64,000 nucleotides of DNA, from NCBI RefSeq assembly GCF_012516375.2, contig NZ_CP051204.2, positions 5,022,001 to 5,086,000 on the forward strand, written 5' to 3'. Source of the stretch: Chitinophaga oryzae. GTDB lineage: Bacteria > Bacteroidota > Bacteroidia > Chitinophagales > Chitinophagaceae. Positions 61,374 through 64,000 of this stretch are shown in pieces (position 1 is the stretch's first letter; every line of letters begins with the position of its first letter). Below the pieces are notes generated by a model. That model did no database searches, was not told the origin of the DNA, and saw nothing but the letters and a program-made list of their open reading frames with translations. The translations under genes and the position numbers were made by a program.

Positions 61374-62342
61374 TTAGTCGGCGAGCACGGTGCCAACGCC
61401 ATCTGCTTTTGCTTTCTCATAGAAATAGACTGCAGTAGCAATATCGAATACTGCCATTCCCATCGGGTTAAACATGACTACTTCTTCTGTTCCCGCGTGC
61501 CGCAACTTTTCTTCGCAGATGATATCTACCAGGGAGAGGGTGCCTTCTTTGGTCAGGCCCTGTGTTTTGTGCATCACTTCGATGTCTGTGTTCTCCCGGC
61601 ATACTTCTTCCCAGTCGTCTACCACGATATGGTTTGTGTAATTGATGAACTCAGGTACATAATCTCTCAGGGAAATATTCAACTGCAGCGAGCCTTTTTT
61701 AGGTACTTTATTGATATATGGTTTTTTAGATACAGTACAGGTCATCAGGATATCTGCGTTCCCGAAAGCTTCTTCCCAGGTCTTAACGATGTTTACTTTC
61801 TCTTTCAGGTGAGCGGGGACCAGTGTGCTGTCAGGCGGATTCAGATCGTAGATATTGACATAGTCCAGCCGGTCACCCAATAAGGTGCTGACCATGTCCA
61901 GGTGTTGCTGGCCGATGGGACCGAAACCGATGATGCCCACGCTTAATTTTTTCTGCTGGTTACGTTGCAGATACTCTTTCACCACCAGCCCGGTTACTGC
62001 GGCAGTACGCACGGCGCTGACATGGCTGGTGTTGATAATACAGGCCGGGATACCGGTATCTGCTTCATTCAATATGGTTACAGAGTTGGCCCGTGGAATA
62101 TTCTTTTTGATATTTTCGGGAAAGCTGGCGATCCATTTGATACCTGAAAAAGAAACTTTACCGCCTACAAATGCCGGCATGGCGATGATACGGTTAGTGA
62201 GGTCGCGATATCTCAGATATGGTTTGATCGGCTGGGCAAAGTCCCCATCCTTCAGGGTATAAACTGTTTCGCGGATCTTTTCGATCATTTCGTCCCATTT
62301 AACACCCAGTTGTAACAGATCAGATTTACTTAAATAATGCAT
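61374..62342 (-). CDS. sbnB: SbnB-like N-(2-amino-2-carboxyethyl)-L-glutamate dehydrogenase (diaminopropionate synthesis)
   Basis: This 322-residue protein belongs to the ornithine cyclodeaminase/mu-crystallin superfamily, with the Rossmann NAD-binding loop SVGIIGFGPIGQ and conserved blocks such as AMPAFVGG and DILMTCTVSKKP. In staphyloferrin B synthesis SbnB oxidatively splits ACEGA into L-2,3-diaminopropionate and 2-oxoglutarate with NAD. The start is 5 bases after the sbnA stop codon, so the pair is translationally coupled, as in other Dap-making clusters. Ornithine cyclodeaminase itself is less likely given the sbnA neighbour. The product would feed the two cationic NRPS modules. Confidence 0.88.
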   Translation of the reverse strand: MHYLSKSDLLQLGVKWDEMIEKIRETVYTLKDGDFAQPIKPYLRYRDLTNRIIAMPAFVGGKVSFSGIKWIASFPENIKKNIPRANSVTILNEADTGIPACIINTSHVSAVRTAAVTGLVVKEYLQRNQQKKLSVGIIGFGPIGQQHLDMVSTLLGDRLDYVNIYDLNPPDSTLVPAHLKEKVNIVKTWEEAFGNADILMTCTVSKKPYINKVPKKGSLQLNISLRDYVPEFINYTNHIVVDDWEEVCRENTDIEVMHKTQGLTKEGTLSLVDIICEEKLRHAGTEEVVMFNPMGMAVFDIATAVYFYEKAKADGVGTVLAD

Positions 62343-62347
62343 GTTTA

Positions 62348-63313
62348 TTAGGCTTTTATTTTAGACAGCTTTTCCATCATGTTATTCACCCACTTCCTGT
62401 CGTATACGTTGTTGACATAGGAATCTCCGCGGTCCGCGCAACAGAAAAGCGTCACCGGCGTACCCTGAACGGCGTGTGAATTAAAATAGTTTTTGATGGC
62501 CGCATACACCGCTCCTGAGGAAGCGCCTGCGAATATGTTCTGCTCCTTTACCAGTTCGTGGCAGCCTGCCACCAGCTCTTCGTGGGATACGATCATCACC
62601 TCGTCGATGATGGCATGTTCCAAAATGGAGGGGACTTTACTGGAGCCGAGGCCGGAGACATATCTTTTCTGCGGAGGGATGTTAAAAATAACGGAGCCTT
62701 CAATGTCGACGGCGACGATGGTAACATCGGGGAATTTCTCCTTTACTTTTTGGGAGATGCCGCTGATAGTGCCGCAGGAACTCACGGCAATAAACATGTA
62801 ATCGAGCCGGTCAAACCTGTCGCAGATTTCTTTTCCCAGTGTATTATAGTACCCTTTGAAATTGTCCGGGTTGTCGTACTGGTTCGTCCAGAAGCTGTTG
62901 GGATGCTGGGCGCACAGCTCCTTTACCGTTTCGATCCTCGTGAGGAGGTATCCACCGGTACTGTCTTCTTTTTCGACTTTTACTACTTTGTCGGTGAACA
63001 GGCGCAACATAGCTTCGTTTTCACGATTGATGTTGGGGTCGATAACGGGGATAAACGACAGACCCAGGTCTTTACAGATGCGCGCCAGCGCGATGGCGAA
63101 ATTACCGGAGCTGGATTCAACGATCAATGTCTCGCTGTTGACTTTACCATTACGGATGGCGTTGGAGAGAATACTGAAGGCAGCTCTGTCTTTAATGCTG
63201 CCGGAATAATTTCTGTATTCCAGTTTTGTAAAAAGGGAAATACCGGGCATGTTTAGTTCTACAACCGGGGTATTTCCGATCAGGCCGCTGATTTTTTGGA
63301 GGGAAGCTAACAT
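62348..63313 (-). CDS. sbnA: SbnA-like PLP-dependent ACEGA synthase (diaminopropionate synthesis)
   Basis: The 321-residue protein is a cysteine-synthase-fold PLP enzyme. Lys41 in YSGSIKDRAA is the expected PLP Schiff-base lysine, and VESSSGNFAIALARI is the phosphate-binding loop region. SbnA condenses O-phospho-L-serine with L-glutamate to give N-(2-amino-2-carboxyethyl)-L-glutamate, which SbnB then cleaves to L-Dap. Pairing with sbnB, head-to-tail with a 5-base gap, separates it from housekeeping CysK. It is the first gene of the biosynthetic operon and defines its 5' end. The start ATG at 63313 fits the family N-terminus (IGNTPVVEL near residue 12). Confidence 0.9.
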   Translation of the reverse strand: MLASLQKISGLIGNTPVVELNMPGISLFTKLEYRNYSGSIKDRAAFSILSNAIRNGKVNSETLIVESSSGNFAIALARICKDLGLSFIPVIDPNINRENEAMLRLFTDKVVKVEKEDSTGGYLLTRIETVKELCAQHPNSFWTNQYDNPDNFKGYYNTLGKEICDRFDRLDYMFIAVSSCGTISGISQKVKEKFPDVTIVAVDIEGSVIFNIPPQKRYVSGLGSSKVPSILEHAIIDEVMIVSHEELVAGCHELVKEQNIFAGASSGAVYAAIKNYFNSHAVQGTPVTLFCCADRGDSYVNNVYDRKWVNNMMEKLSKIKA

Positions 63314-64000
63314 ATACTCTTAGGTTTCAATTGGTTTATTCCAATGGCACACAGGATAACAAAGTGTTCTCCATTCATCTATCCGTTGTTGTTATATATA
63401 TAGTTTGCGTTTTTATCCGCATATTTTATTTTAGTTGACACAAAACCGACGCTACACCGCAGCGAAGACAAATTCTTCGTGCAGGTGTGACAGTTATATA
63501 GTTCAATATGAAGGGAAATGCGGGCGCTACAATCCTAACGACGATACCTAAAAAAGGTGGGTTGTTAACCTGCCCTCAACTGCATATACCATGCATGCAA
63601 CTTACTCCCTGGTGTGACAATTTTAGGGTAGCAATAGCTATGTTAACACGATTTTCCGTTTCCGCTTATTAGTGGCCGTGAATAGCATATCCTCCGGTGA
63701 AACAGCAGTTACACCGGTTGGAAAAACCAGACACACAGTTTTTTCTAAATCCCTTTGTGGAAACGCTCTCTTTCCGACAATACAAATGATAAACCAAGCT
63801 TTGCAACTTGATTTAGGGTTGTTTTAAACAGGTTTTAAGGATTACTGACAAAACCATTTATATTGAAAAGGATATAAACTAATTCGTCCGTATCTCCTAT
63901 TGGTTTCTAAACGTTCATGGGACCAATAAATAAGCAATTAAAATAGGGTTCAAAGAATACAGTTGTGGTGGAAACAACTTTTTCTCGTTTGTCGTAAATA
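63314..64000. other. Intergenic region upstream of the biosynthetic operon
   Basis: This 687-base AT-rich stretch has no open frame I can support on either strand. It should carry the operon promoter, but no clean TTG-N19-TAnnTTTG is found on the minus strand. The closest is AT-rich DNA (a TATATATATA run near 63396-63405) about 85 bases before the sbnA ATG. CAAATGATA and CAAAGAATA sites on the plus strand are each one base out of register with the -7 box. A weak hairpin lies at 63961-63979. A long untranslated leader or an alternative sigma factor is possible. Confidence 0.55.

Noticed and set aside
63961-63983. Small hairpin AGTTGT/ACAACT followed by T residues
   Set aside because: The stem has only 6 AT-rich base pairs and there is no plus-strand gene in the window for it to terminate.

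Overview
The window looks like chromosomal DNA of a member of the Bacteroidota, most likely the Chitinophagaceae (Chitinophaga-like). The signs are a type IX secretion sorting domain on a secreted phosphatase, an outer-membrane receptor with a carboxypeptidase-regulatory-like N-terminal domain, Bacteroidota-type promoters (TTG, 18-19 bases, TAnnTTT), A-rich translation starts instead of strong Shine-Dalgarno sites, and balanced GC content. The genus is inferred from gene style; there is no rRNA in the window.

Bases 1-11400 hold mostly unlinked genes: a partial lipoprotein and a di-haem cytochrome c peroxidase (minus strand), a secreted purple-acid-phosphatase-like enzyme with a T9SS tail, a bulb-lectin/papain-like protein, a B12-binding radical SAM protein, an AhpD/CMD-like protein, a lipoprotein metallopeptidase of the plant-and-bacterial BSP family, and two small poorly characterised proteins. 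Several promoters and intrinsic terminators can be seen between them.

Bases about 11486-63313 are all on the minus strand and form one biosynthetic locus, read from right to left. First come sbnA and sbnB homologues, which make L-2,3-diaminopropionate. Next is a CmlA-type diiron beta-hydroxylase with a metallo-beta-lactamase fold. Three giant synthases follow, of 4816, 2194 and 6969 residues, then a SyrD/PvdE-type cyclic-peptide exporter and a type II thioesterase. An outer-membrane receptor and an exported protein lie directly downstream and may belong to the same transcript.

The assembly line reads colinearly: FAAL-ACP-KS-AT-ACP-aminotransferase, then nine NRPS modules and a terminal thioesterase. 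The loading part has the iturin/mycosubtilin layout: it activates a free fatty acid, extends it once with malonyl-CoA, leaves the beta-keto group unreduced and transaminates it. This predicts a beta-amino fatty acyl lipopeptide. My manual specificity codes give: N-methyl aliphatic (Val-like), a cationic residue (possibly Dap), aliphatic (Val-like), the same cationic residue, N-methyl Ile/Val-like, Thr, D-Asp, a D-hydrophobic residue, and an aromatic residue. The thioesterase probably closes a ring, either on the beta-amino group or on Thr. TubC-like docking domains on the second and third synthases, with short hydrophobic tails on the first and second, fix the order. I do not recognise a described compound with this exact architecture; a database comparison would be needed to claim novelty.

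The last 690 bases, upstream of sbnA, contain no gene I can support and presumably hold the promoter of the cluster. No phosphopantetheinyl transferase, MbtH protein or pathway regulator is visible in the window.
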